DNA of 64,000 nt, from positions 1-64,000 of the forward strand of contig JAEBUN010000081.1 of assembly GCA_023014365.1 (NCBI GenBank), read 5' to 3'. Shown here one piece after another: positions 31,401-42,523 of this stretch. Both the position numbers and the translations under genes were made by a program. The notes under the pieces are model-generated. The model did not search any database. It worked only from the letters and a program-made list of their open reading frames with translations, and was not told the DNA's origin. Position 1 is the first letter of the stretch; the number at the start of each line of letters is the position of its first letter. This DNA is from Lepiota brunneoincarnata (lineage: Eukaryota; Basidiomycota; Agaricomycetes; Agaricales; Agaricaceae).

Positions 31401-34400
31401 CTGCCCACATCGTGGTCGTATCGTGAATTTCTGACCAAAACGAGAGAGCCAGGTGAGAAATCGAAGTTCCGAATTGAATTAGAATACTTCTCGTTGAACT
31501 GTCGTATAGACTCGAAACGAGCCTTGAGTACCATATCCTTAACCTTTGTCAGGTCCTGTGGCCGCTTTTGAAGCTGAATTGCCCGGGCTGCAAGGAGATC
31601 GGCTGTTGAGAGGGGCTTGGTGAGATTTGGTGCGAGGTATGTAGCTTCAGCGAGATCGAAGGGAAGGAGGGGTTCGATGCCATGTGCTATGTAATAAGGT
31701 GAGTACCCCGTAGATTTTTGAATGGATACTCGTTCAGCCCAGAAAACTGGAGGGTGCTACTGTAGTCCATCTTTTCTCGTCTCCCTCAGCTGCCTTTACC
31801 AAGGCCTCTCGGACATCAAAATGTCGACGCTCCACGGGACCATTCGCTTCGAGAGTTGTAGGGTGAGATCCGGATGTGATTTATCTTGTATTTTTGTGCA
31901 AGGAATTCGACTGCTTGTACGAAGGCGGGGCCATTGTCAGTTACTATTTCTTCGATAGCGCCCCATCTGCAGAGGATATCTTCAAAAACAAAGGTTCCGA
32001 GGGTTCGGGCATTCTCGAGACGAAGCATTCGCCACTCGGGGTATGAGGATAGGGAGCAACGTGCGTGGACGATGTAGCGGTAGCCATTTGACTTTGGCAT
32101 GAACATTGTGTCTATGTAAGCTTTTCGGAAGAGGGTGAATGGGGTAGGGACCGTAGGGGGGATATAGAAATGATGGGAAAGTCTTGTCTGGCACTCGTGG
32201 CATGTTTGGATGTACCAGCGTACGTCCTGGTCGAGATGTGGCCACCAGAACCGTTCCAGAAGTCGTATGCGGACAGTGAAGATCCCCTTGTGTCCCATTT
32301 CATCATGGGCCTGACTGGATGAGCTTGTAGCGATTTTTCTCGGGTACCACCAGCTTGTGCTTCATCTTTAAGTCCTTCTTCCAAAGCCTGCCGTCTCGCA
32401 CGAAAAAACCCGATGCAAATCGAATAAATCGTTTGAAGGCATCGTCAGCCTTGTCCAGAGGTCGTATGGGATCACTGAGGAACGCTTGAACTTGTTTGAG
32501 CTCAAGATCGCGAAGTTTTGCCTTATCCGAGCGAGGGATGGTGGGAGGAGATGATGTAGAGGGAGGAGAGGTTTCGCTTGAAAGGATTTCAATGTTTGCT
32601 GACCTGGGAATGATGTTGGAGGGTGTAGGATACCCAAGGGAGTACACGGATGCTTGAAGCGTTCTGATTTCATTCAAAACTTCGATAGCGAATGTGTTTG
32701 AGGCCCAAGGCCACCAGGAATTGTTGGAGGGTGCAGAGGGGTGATGAGGGCATGAATTGCTGAATGAGTTTGCAGAGTCGATCCATTCTTCGTAGTCGTC
32801 ATTGATTTCAGGGTCTTCTGGGGCTCGGGGGCGTCGTGATAGACCATCTGGGCCATGTTCCTTGCCAGGAATATGCCTAAGTCGAAAATCAAATAGCAGA
32901 ATCGCCGAAATCCAGCGGTTGACAGCTGCAGAAGGTTGGATATCTGGATTGTTAATCATACCCTTGATATACTTCGCGTCAACCTCCACAACCAAGTTCC
33001 CCACCCCAATAATCCATATCCTGACGTCCTTCAATGCTCGAAATAGCCCAAATAGCTCTAGCTTAGCTTGAGAGTACCGGGATTCACGTTCGTTGAGGGT
33101 GATTGACCCAAATCTTGATGGGTATCGCTTTGTATCGTCCCCTAGTTGTGAAAGGATGTATCCAACTGCGATTTTCGATGTATCAACACCTAAGATGACC
33201 TCGTTAGCACTTGTATAATCAATGGCTCGTATGCATGGCGAGTTTCTTGCTAATTCTTTCAACACATCCATTGCAGCTCGTTCTGCATTCCCAAATTCGA
33301 AATCTACTCCTTTCTTCGTCAATTTGACCAGGGGTCGCGAGATTGCTGCAAAATCTTGAAGAAAAATGCGAAAAGTACCAAGGGTGCCGAGAAACCCTCG
33401 GACCTCAGTGACAGTGGAGCATGGGGGCCAATCAAGGACCTTTTGGATCCGTGAGGTGTCGGGAAGTCGTCCCTCATATGTACATAGATGTCCCACCACA
33501 ACGGCTGATGGAGTGCAGAAGTGAGATTTTGGCCCTGAAAATGTTCCTCCAGCATGCTTGATCCGTTGTATAATTCGGTTGACATTCTGGAGATGTTCCC
33601 ATACGAAACGTCGAACTCCAGGATTCTCGGCTATGGTCTCGTAGCCATCATTGATTTCGTATCGCGTTTTCGGCCCTTTAATTGGGACATCGTCGACGAA
33701 GGGAAGGGCAGTATGTGGGATTTCATCCTGGAGGAGGAACGTGAGATCACCTTGCTGAATTTGCATTGAGTTGGTGTATCCCATGGGGATTCGAGGTGAG
33801 GCGTAGAGTCCCAAGAGGAGATTGAAATGTGGTAAGATCGCGAGATTCAGGTGCTAGAGCACGCTGGTCAAAGCCAACAAAGAGATCAAATATCCCGTAG
33901 CATCCACGACCGCCAAAGGACTCAGCGTATGTTTCTACAATTGGTGGAACTCCTGCATCCTTGATCGTGACAGCATTGAGGGGCTGGAGATCATGTACAA
34001 GCCTAAGTGATTTGCCATCCTTTTTGAGCACACAGAACCATCGCGATCGATAGGATGAGTTTGAAGGCTCGTAAACACCTCCGGCAATCTTTGCCTTGAT
34101 GACCTCGACTACTCGTTGGAAGTTTCCAGGAGGGATGGGTATGTTTCGGAGCGACCAGGGGACATGTTCGATGGTGGGTATAACAATGGGATCAAAATAT
34201 TCACTTGAGAACTTGCCCTTCTCAGTCTTCGCTCCATGCGAACCCAAGTTCCTGGGTTCTGATTAGGTAATGGATCAATTTCTCTTCTTCGGGCCATAGG
34301 AACCCATCTGGGTTAACATCCATTGCTGTCTTGCGCTCGAGTGTGTAGCGAGAACCAGGGGAAAAGTTGGGTGGAAAAATAGGAAGGGTAGGAATATTTT

Positions 34401-37400
34401 CGAGAGGGTCTGTGGGAATCCGGCGGATGATTCGGTAATCTTCAGGAAGTGTAGTAGCTACTGGCTTGATTCGGTTGGCAACTTTCTTATAGGCATGGTT
34501 TGAGACTGTGTGGTTATAATGTGAGATTTCTGATAAGTTGATTTCATATATTTCTCGAGGCTGATGTAAAGGGGGGAATGGAGTACTTGTGAACGCGATT
34601 GGTGAGATCATGGACAGGGACAGGTTGATGGTGGAATTAGGAACATTCTGATGGGAAGGTGTGTTGTGTGTGTGGGAATTGGGTAAGGCTATGCTATCTC
34701 CTCGACTATGGTGAGCCGAATCATCGATATCTAAAAACCCGAGTTAGACTGGGCAGGAGCCCGAGTTCTCACCATGGTGGGGATTGTGATAGTTTCTTGG
34801 GTATTAGGATCTAGGAGGGTGATGTGTGAGTCGCCGTTGGAGTAATGATGTGTCCGGGCCTGGGTCAGGGTAAGGAATGGCCGTCCTAGCAGCATTTCAT
34901 AAGGTGCAGTTCTCAAAGACCTGGACTTGGATATAAAAGATGCTGCTCCCTATACGAACAGGAAGGTCTCGCAGTAGGCCTAGAGTCAGTTCCTTGGTGG
35001 CGTTAGCAGACTCCATCATGATACTTTGATCCCTAAGGAGAGGCAAGCCTAGTTTCTCCCAAATATCGCGTCGGATTCCAATAACTTGTGATCCCTCATC
35101 CAGAATAGCCTCCACCATGACCTTTTCATCAAGTACCAGAGGAATTGTCCGAAGTTCTTCGACCGGATTGGCCACAATGAGGGGATTTGAGGGAGGGGAG
35201 AGATACTGATGGACAAATGAAGATGGGATTGTTCTGTCATCGTTTCCAGCATTTTCGAGCGAGGAAGTCGTAGCTGAGAGTCCAGTGGGCACCCTGTGAG
35301 TGGTAACTTGGTCTTTGATATGTTTCCTGACCTCTGGAGCGATAGCCAAGAGCTCTCTCTGGGTGAGAGTGACTGGACCATCCAAACTTCGTTGTATGAC
35401 ATTTTGGACTGTCTGGGGGTCCTCAATTGGTGCTGCGAATCGATATTGCTGATTTTGCGAATGGGAATCGGGTATGGGAGCATTGGGATGGAAAGGTTTC
35501 AAAGGGGGGTTCGTTTTCAAGGCAGGAGCATGTGGAACGATTGCTGGAGCATTCTGGGAGGCACTGGGCCTGTTAGAGATGGGTTTGGGAATTGTTGGCG
35601 AGTTTTTGGCTCTTCCTACATTCCCTGTGCGCTTTTTGATCTCTTCCTGTCGTTTCATAGTGGCTAATGCGATCGCTTCAAGTCTAGCAAGCTCCTCCTC
35701 GTCCTGGGAGGCATGAGAAGTGGAATATGGCATGGTGGATGGTACAGGAGCATTTAACGAGCTGGGGTTGGTAGGTTGTGATGGATAGACTTGCAGGATA
35801 TTTGCTTGGGCTGTGGCAGTCGATGGTGAGCGGTTTCTATGCCAGTTATCAATCCTTTCCTTCATATTTCGACCAGGAGCGACCTGGGGCGAGGCCTGAG
35901 TGCCGTCAAGCATACAAACACGATTAGTGTTGTCCCGAATGCATAATCCACTGACGGATGTAGTCATCAAGTCCAGGGCAGTGTCTGAACATATGCTCAG
36001 TGCTGGAACAGAAGCCACATGGCCAGGTCTGTCGGTTCTGCTGGGGATTTTGGTGGAACAAAGGCTGATATGGGGGCTGGGAGGTGTTACGGACAGGGCC
36101 AGCAAGTTTTCCAGCAAGACGGTTTAGAAACGCGTCAGAGGTCAAGATCTGTTCAATTGAGGACATATCAAAGGTCTGACGTGGTGACGAAAGTGCAGGA
36201 GCAGCAGGGGGAAGGGAATATGGTGATACTGGTGATAAGGTAAAGGCATTTCCGGTCATCGTTCCTTCGAGCAGAAAGCGTGCTGCTTGCTCAACATCTG
36301 AGACATTCCAGGGCTCATCGATGGGATGCCTGGGGTCTTGGATACGTAGCTGGGTGCGGAGTTGCTGCCGGAATTCGATATGAAAACCCCCAATGAAGAG
36401 CTTGTTGCATTCTCGTCGTGATATGAGGTCGCGGTTGAGTAGCCAGGTCGATTTGGTGATGAATTCCCGATAATATTCACCAAATTGAAGACGGTCTCGC
36501 ATAGGCATAGCAGCATGTCGTTCCACGAAGAGTTCAAAGTCTGTAACGTTATAACGTGCGTCATCTTCGGCTCCTGGATACATGGACATGATATCTAATT
36601 TGAAACGGACCCAGCTTCCACCCATGGCCGATGGTCGGCTCCTCCAGATGTCATAGTGTTGTCCATCTAGATAGCTGATAGTATGGGTAATCTGCTCCAT
36701 ATCGGTGAGTCCACATTCTCGAGCTAGCATTTCCACTTCCTCAAAGAATCGTCGGAGTGATTGTGGGTGTCCGTCAAATTTCGGAGCATTTCGATCATAG
36801 CGAGAGGGCATATGGCGTATTTGGGGAGCATGGATAATGTATGGAGCTGGCTGGGGAAGGGGTGCTGGTGGGTTGGCTGGTGGGTTGGCTGGTGGGTTAG
36901 GGAAGTGAGCTGGACCAAAAGCTGGTGGCGGTACTCCAGGTCCAATATGGAAATGTTGAGGTTGGTATGCGGGGGGGCCATTTGCTGGTTGTTGGGGCAC
37001 CTGAGGAGGATTTCCTGCTGGTGCGTTATCTGCTGGGATTTGTAATTCAGCCATGAGCTTATTGAGATATCAAGTAACAATTTTAAATTGAAATGGTTTT
37101 GAAGCCCCTCGCGGTGGGCTCCAGTTGAAGAGAACTCGACTCCTCAGCACGTGAAAGGCGCCGAAACGAAACCGAAACACAATCGAAACACGATCGAAAC
37201 AGCGCTAACACGAACAAACAAAGGGGCGAGTGTGGTTGGCGAAACAACCACTGGGCTTCGAAAACCGGGAAAGACGAGATAATTGCGAGAGAGCGAGAGA
37301 GAGAGGGAGAATGAGACTGAGAGGGAGTTTTTGGGTCCTATATTGACTGCCGAGCTCATAAGTGAGCTCGGAACTTTATATACAAGTAAATTATTGTACT

Positions 37401-38320
37401 AGCTATGTTTTCTGTACCGAAACGGATCGAAAAATCGAGAGATAATCATACTAGAACAAATCTGGAGAATAAGGAACATGAAACAGGAGAGATCGTGAAG
37501 TTTTCACGACTACGTTAACAGGGAAATGGGAAAACAGAATAGAAAAGATGAAAGGGGTGGTATGCGAGGCTCAGAGGAGTCTATATATGGGGAGAAAACT
37601 TATGCTATGGTTCAAGTTCAGGGAAAGGAATAGAAAAGTAGTGAAAATTTATTTGTTAGGGAATGTAAGAGGTTTCGAGTGAAAGGGATATGTCGCGAAA
37701 TGATAACGGCTTTGTTCAGCTGGGCGCTCCGAGTTTCTTGATCCGAGTTTGGATTTCGGGTTCCGAGTTTGGGTTCCGAGTCCTACGAGAGGTGGCATAA
37801 GGCAGCCTTTGCAGGTGTAGCCGCTTGCCCACCTCTACACGCCGAGCTGTAAAGGTACTCACGATGTTCTCATACGTTGGCTGGTGTGAGGCCTCGACGG
37901 AATGGTGATCAATCATTATGATGATGTCCGACTTCGTGAGGCCATATTTCTCTGCAACCCGGCGCCATATGTCCTCAGAGGATAATGGATAACGGGGGAC
38001 GACTTACCCATCAACAGATCGCTCATTGATTTGACCTCGAGGTGAGGACCCCGTAAGGTCTTCTGCTTATCGGGTGCGACATGGTCGTATATAATCCCGA
38101 TTAGGAGAGCTTTCGCTTTCCTGGGAGCTATGAAAGGAGGAGTGATAGAGGTAGCGAGCGAAGACTGAACAGCAGTCCAGGCGGTAGGAAGGGAAGTCAC
38201 ATGTTGATCATCCAGAACGGAAGAACAGGAGGATGGCTTACGGATATTTGTAGGACATACTGGGTCAGTTCCGACATAAATGTCACTGCCAAGAAGAGAG
38301 GAACGGCGAATAAACAATCG
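28438..38320 (-). CDS. Caspase-like cysteine protease (metacaspase), copy B, carrying a retroelement in an intron
   Basis: The exon order is the same as in copy A. 'KALLIGIIYDHVAPD...LRGPHLEVKSMSDLL' (38200-38010) is followed by 'KYGLTKSDIIIMIDHHSVEA...PTYENI' (37960-37863). Then comes a 7.7-kb intron (37862-30154) that holds a Ty3/gypsy element, then 'REVKQFLYPVARGCNYFVMF' (from 30153), 'CGHAEQTQSKGDN' with catalytic His (about 30021-30036), 'LDVVPRDAMNERGEINEE' and 'GCQLLAIMDACHSNTLL' with catalytic Cys (29651-29665). Later exons are 'ICISACKDYQWAVEDPCGVS' (about 29140-29075), 'QVIIDVLSESHLAQIADYL', 'NPTFKELMRTV' and 'ARVRELRRKLRKQARLDFEQ', ending near 28438. Unlike copy A it keeps the normal D-A-C-H-S. 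Host exons look unbroken, so function depends on splicing of the enlarged intron. The N terminus is uncertain. Confidence 0.7.
30181..30184. repeat. Target-site duplication, left copy (CGCC)
   Basis: Matches CGCC at 37840-37843 on the far side of the element. Confidence 0.75.
30185..30898 (-). repeat. 3' LTR
   Basis: 714 bp, TGAAGAG...CTCTACA on the plus strand. It contains a GA-rich tract (about 30345-30370), a GAGCTC...GAGCTC inverted pair at 30411-30429 and TATATATA near 30640. The short ORF inside is not a gene. Confidence 0.92.
30899..31075 (-). other. Untranslated segment between pol and the 3' LTR
   Basis: It should hold the polypurine tract next to the LTR. On the minus strand the bases before the LTR read GGTACTTAAG-type sequence then CCCAGGAGA, only a weak purine tract, so I do not mark it exactly. 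Confidence 0.4.
31076..36117 (-). pseudogene. Gypsy pol region: protease, RT, RNase H, integrase, with frame breaks
   Basis: In order on the minus strand: an Asp-protease-like segment 'LVLDEKVMVEAILDEGSQVI' (about 35150-35080, with D-E-G-S where D-T/S-G is usual); RT with 'LKKDGKSLRLVHDLQPLN', 'GIFDLFVGFDQ' and the 'FVDD' box (33689-33700); RNase H 'VILGVDTSKIAVGYILSQ'; integrase with 'CHECQ', 'YIDTMFMP' and 'TDNGPAF', then the C-terminal GPY/F motif 'KPRYYGP' and a stop at 31076. The reading frame changes near 34907, 34226, 33775, 32310, 31851 and 31760, so no continuous polyprotein is made. Each break looks like a single extra base outside homopolymers. Confidence 0.85.
35924..37054 (-). 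CDS. gag: Gypsy gag, 376 residues, with zinc knuckle
   Basis: Structural protein of the element's particle. The start is 'MAELQIPADNAP', followed by a Pro/Gln/Asn-rich N terminus with a PPANPPAN repeat, a capsid-like helical middle ('RRFFEEVEMLARECGL', 'YYREFITKSTWLLNRD'), and a CX2CX4HX4C zinc knuckle 'CGFCSSTEHMFRHC' near 36000. It ends at 35924. Pol continues in another phase from about 35945. A +1 shift at a gag-pol junction is usual for Ty3-type elements, so this particular change could be programmed. Confidence 0.85.
   Translation of the reverse strand: MAELQIPADNAPAGNPPQVPQQPANGPPAYQPQHFHIGPGVPPPAFGPAHFPNPPANPPANPPAPLPQPAPYIIHAPQIRHMPSRYDRNAPKFDGHPQSLRRFFEEVEMLARECGLTDMEQITHTISYLDGQHYDIWRSRPSAMGGSWVRFKLDIMSMYPGAEDDARYNVTDFELFVERHAAMPMRDRLQFGEYYREFITKSTWLLNRDLISRRECNKLFIGGFHIEFRQQLRTQLRIQDPRHPIDEPWNVSDVEQAARFLLEGTMTGNAFTLSPVSPYSLPPAAPALSSPRQTFDMSSIEQILTSDAFLNRLAGKLAGPVRNTSQPPYQPLFHQNPQQNRQTWPCGFCSSTEHMFRHCPGLDDYIRQWIMHSGQH
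37106..37123 (-). promoter_or_regulatory. Probable primer-binding site of the gypsy element
   Basis: Two bases inside the 5' LTR the minus strand reads TGGAGCCCACCGCGAGG. The leading TGG would pair with a tRNA CCA end. The tRNA cannot be named from sight. Confidence 0.5.
37126..37839 (-). repeat. 5' LTR
   Basis: 714 bp, apparently identical to 30185-30898. As the upstream copy for a minus-strand element it should carry the promoter. Confidence 0.92.
37840..37843. repeat. Target-site duplication, right copy (CGCC)
   Basis: Matches 30181-30184. Confidence 0.75.
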
Positions 38321-41300
38321 CTTGGCGAGTTATGGTCTTCGAGGCGTGATGGAAGGACGCGACGATAGAGTATGATAGTGGTGTGATGGGAGCTTATATC
38401 TTTCCACTGCTTGCACAGCATGATATTGTATGAGTCAGTCGATACGCCAGACAGCATGGCGCAAGATGCGGACAACCACCCATGAAAGAAATGGACCATA
38501 TGGTGCGACTTAGGGATTAGATCTCGGTTGCGACAGGTAAAATTTGGGCCGCAAGATCACCACGATTTGGGACGTCCAGCACACCTTGGAACAATAGGCT
38601 GGTGCTCATCGCAGAGAAATCCGACCTGTTTGTTCTGAGAATACCCTGATGGCCGATCGGGTACGCGGGATGTGTCCTCCAAGTCACGCAAACTATCGGG
38701 TGCCAAGCCGCGGGCAATGTCGCGCCACTAGCTCAGAAGGCTCATGCGTTTCTTAACAGCTCTGCCAAGGGAAGCGTGGACTCGGACATTTTCCCCATTT
38801 GTTCACCCCCGATGACACAACTCCTTCCCTGCGTGCCTGTACGTCCCGGGATAACCGTAGGATAGCTGCACCATAGCTCTCGGCGATCAGAAACAGAATA
38901 GGAGGTTGTCTCTCACGTCACCTCCGTAACCCATTGTCGTTCTGCTATGATGTACTAACCTTCTTGTCGCAGGCGAGGCTTTAGTGAGTAAGCTGCTTAC
39001 CCCAGCCAGTCCTACGGAGTCTGTTCCCATCGTCTGCCAAACGAGGTTAATCTTACGCACAGTCATTATGTTGACCCAGACCGCTTTTCCCGCTATTTTT
39101 GCACGAAATAGCGTGTAATCCGGTGAGCTCCAATGCGTTCCTCTTGAAGAAAAATGCAGCACAGCACAACAGCCCGGAACATCTTTAGCATTTGGAGAGA
39201 TGCATTTTGATGCTGGGCCGCTCGCCGGATACAAATTGAGACCTGAAGCTCTGGTCTTCTTGGATCTATACCTTGAGTTATGCAGCACCAAGCCCATACC
39301 TAAGCCGAAACATAGCAAGGGCCGTATGTGCATTTCAGAAGTAGCCCCTTTCCCTCACTCCAGGCCACGATAAGGAATGTGAAGGGGTTCATTATATGTA
39401 GCAAGGCAGCAACTCGCCAACCAAATCTCGCGAGCCTTATCTGTTTCGCACTCTCTCACAGGGGCTTTAGTGTCGGGAGCGCAACGGCTCGGTGTAGAGA
39501 GCTCGCCAGCGCGAAGATCTTTAGAAATTGTGTGGGCTCGGGTAAAGTCACTTCGTTTGGTTCCCTCAGTGGTGGCTGGGCGGTGGACTTGGTTGTGATT
39601 CGTTGCGATTGCATGGCGTCTATCATATTGGGCGCAATTGTGCTGAGGGCAACTGCGATATGGTAGCTTGATCTCGTAATCGCACGGAACGAAAGGCCGC
39701 ATCGAGATGGACACAAGATCCTTTGTGGCCCATCAAACCCTCCTCTCCCGGTATGTTACGAATAAGCATGGTGTATTGAGTGTCTGACTACTCTCCCATA
39801 GTACATTATCCCAGCTACCGAAGCTGGTGGCGGATCGCCACTGCCCGCTGATCTTGCTTAGGTTTGAAGAAGTCTGGGGATCGTCCGCTCAGTGCCATTG
39901 GTGATTCAGAGGATTACTGACCAGCCTAGGACATGTAGTGCCACAGAAAGTTACATAATTATATTTGGGAAGGATCCAAGGAATGGAAGCAACCCCTTGA
40001 TCCTCGAGGCTCCTTCGCAACACCATCACCGCATCCACCAACACAGTTCCGAGTTGCCGTTGTGTAGCTTGAGATTTAAGTATCTGGGAGAAAACGTGTC
40101 GGTCATGCGGCCCTTTCTCCCCGCATGTCGCCGGACGAAGGTCTCCGACGAAGAGCCATGATGGTGTTGATTGGCTAGAATCATTAGTTGTGCTGACATT
40201 ACTAGGTAGGTAAATGTCACTTTCTGGGACGCCCCGAAAAATTGGGCCATGGAGGTCTACCTCCGGAGCCCTCAGAGCAGCATACAACCAGTGAGCCTCT
40301 CGATGGCAGTTAGGCGGGAGTTGTGGACCAATAGTGGAATAGCTCGACAAAGCCGTCACTGGGCGGGAGTAAGTTCCCGACTCAGGGGCATTGGGAGTAA
40401 AATTTCTTTTGGGCAGAATTACCCTACTCATACGGTCGAGCAATTCTGGACCTCGGGATCGACGACGCCAATGATCTGGTCTCGCTGCCTTCCCACAAGA
40501 ATTAAGCCTTGTAGGGTAACAAACAAATCACGTGGTTATGAATGAGCATTCTAATTTTAGACATTCAAGATGGGTGCTGACCCCCTCGCCGTTTGCAATA
40601 ATGGTGTATCATCTCCCTGAGTCCCCCTCTCGGAGAATGAATCAAAAAAGGCAATATTTTACGCAATTCTCACAATTAACACAGCTACCCCGAGGATTCA
40701 ATTCGGCCTACTCAGGGTGCGAGTCTATTAGTGAAGACTACCATGCCCGATTTCTCGTCACTCGTAAAAAACCCTGTAACAGCGTATTCTGTGCCGCTCA
40801 AAATATTGGGGCAAGTGTAAGGATATTTTCGCGGTGGGGCCAGGACCCCTCCCTGATTAAGGGCCTAAAAACAAAGTAGGAGGAACAGAAAACGTGATGC
40901 CATTCCCCAAAGTGGTGATGTACCAACCCTGTAGGTCACCCCCATCCGGAACGAATCCTGGCGCATCCTTTCCCCCCTCCTTTCTCAGTCTCCTCCTTGA
41001 TACATAACCACCCACGCGAGTCAATCCTCTATATATTCTTGCTTATTGCACCTTTCATCTCTGGTCCAGCGACCTTGCAAACGAGGCCTGGTGAGTCCAT
41101 TGACTTTGTAGTGCATGGGAAAGGACAGGGAAAAGCCGAGAGCTGCAGCTGCTGTGCACTCTTCACTCCCACTATAGCCTCTCGCTGCTTCCCCTTCCAC
41201 CTCCTCGTTCTCGTAGTACCCCACTATCTACCGTCGATACTAACAAATCCTTTCTTTGACATCTTGCAAAAAGTCCGCCTATCCACCATAGTATACGCGG

Positions 41301-41800
41301 TAGGAGCATAACGAGGTAGGCCTCATAGGCAAGAGTAGGCCGCGAGCGCCACTGATATTGGATGAAATACAGGACGACAAGAGAATGGAACCCAACAAGA
41401 TGTCAACCACCCCCCGACCCGATGGTAGTGAAGCGGTAAGCTACAGTCCACTTCCCAGGAAACCCGACTCACGCTCTGTGTTACACTTTGCCACGGCCTC
41501 CTCGATGCGCCCAACACCCCCCATGTCCCTCTTTTCCCTTCCCCATGTACGCCTTATGACGTCTCTCCTGCATTTTTTTCTCCTCTGGCGACTGCGGCTC
41601 TGCCTTATGACGTTGTTACTTCTGCCGTCCTTGCCGGTGGCAGATGCTTGGGGGTGAGCGCTTCGTTTGTTCTATAATATTAAGAAGCCATTGCTGAGGC
41701 CAAGCATTAGGCGACCTGGAATATCCCTCGGGTAATGAAGACGCTCGCCCCACGGTGAACACCCCAGTAAGACCGTCCTCGTGAAACGCGCGCCTTTGTC
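38321..41800. other. Gene-poor stretch
   Basis: Scattered short frames on both strands, none with a recognisable domain. Minus-strand frames at 38517-38717 and 38887-39333 and a 184-codon frame at 39889-40443 have no family match I know. The N-terminal exon of metacaspase B may extend to about 38500. Bases 41358-41657 may be an early exon of the hypothetical gene that follows. Confidence 0.35.
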
Positions 41801-41811
41801 CTTACATGGCG

Positions 41812-42523
41812 CTCGCAGACTGGACTGTTATTCGAAGCTAACGGTCACGGAGAGGAGCCAGTTAGCATATTACCCGACCACAACGACTCGCTACCACTAC
41901 TCACCCATGACGGTCAGATATTGTTTCCCCCCCGGTCTGAGATTGTCTGGCCAGACGCCCCGAGACTCTCCATGGTTGATCTCCCCGAGGAAGACCTTCT
42001 ATCACCCATCGAAGACGACAGTATAAGCGACTCGCTCCCTGTCCCATTTCCCGATGTGCGCGCGGAAGGGCTGCAGCTCGAACTTGAACCCAGTTTTGCA
42101 TACACACGAGACCGGCGCCCTGTCGTTCTTCCGATCGCCCTCGACAACCAGGGGTTGAGCTCGCTCGATGCCTGGTCTGCGAGTATAAACTGGGAGGGAG
42201 TCATCCCCTTCTTTTCCTCGAACCATCGCCCTGCAACTCGCCCCAGGAGAACAACAATGACGATTATGACCAGGAGGGGGAACGACCTTGTCATAACCCC
42301 GACCGGCGAGAGCTATGTGACAGCTGAAGACCTAGAGCGAGCTCTCATCCAGTGGATGATAGCAGTCGATCAACGAGCTCGGGCAGTCGGGCGTAGCGCC
42401 GAATTTTCCCAGCTTTGGGACGGGCCCCTCCACGACGGAGTGTGGGTTACCATCACGATATGTTTCTGGAGGGGACTGATCCCCTACTCGGATGCAGACA
42501 ATGCTTGGATGCTGCAGGAGTAG
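41812..42523 (+). CDS. Hypothetical protein, probable last exon(s)
   Basis: A long open frame, continuous from about 41772 to the stop at 42521, encodes an acidic stretch ('MVDLPEEDLLSPIEDDSISD'), then 'SINWEGVIPFF', 'NDLVITPTGESYVTAEDLER' and a helical end 'ALIQWMIAVDQRARAVG'. The strand-then-helix layout near the C terminus recalls DUF6699 proteins such as the one at 18966, but identity is too low for me to claim it. Earlier exons are probably at 41358-41760, with likely introns at about 41653-41710 and just before 41770. The start is unknown. Confidence 0.45.

Larger units (their letters stand above)
30185..37839 (-). mobile_element. Ty3/gypsy LTR retrotransposon, 7655 bp
   Basis: Two 714-bp direct repeats starting TG and ending CA flank gag and pol on the minus strand. 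The 4-bp target duplication CGCC lies at 30181-30184 and 37840-37843; an extra A makes it 5 bp on one side. The two LTRs appear identical over their full length, so insertion was recent. Domain order gag, protease, RT, RNase H, integrase marks the Ty3/gypsy (Metaviridae) type. Gag is open, while pol is broken by several single-base shifts. Confidence 0.92.
30154..37862 (-). other. Intron of metacaspase B enlarged by a retrotransposon
   Basis: Donor GTGAGT (37862 downward) and acceptor GCTCAG (ending 30154) remain. Leaving out the element and one target copy, the intron is 50 nt with a CTAAT branch-site-like stretch, normal for this genome. It lies at the same codon (after 'NI') as an intron in copy A, with the same phase. 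Confidence 0.7.

Noticed and set aside
30185..37839. Sequencing error as the cause of the pol frame breaks
   Set aside because: Not fully excluded, but the apparently identical LTRs and the unbroken long genes nearby argue against such a local error rate.
39889..40443. 184-codon minus-strand frame
   Set aside because: No domain, no intron pattern or paralogue; composition is like the surrounding non-coding sequence.
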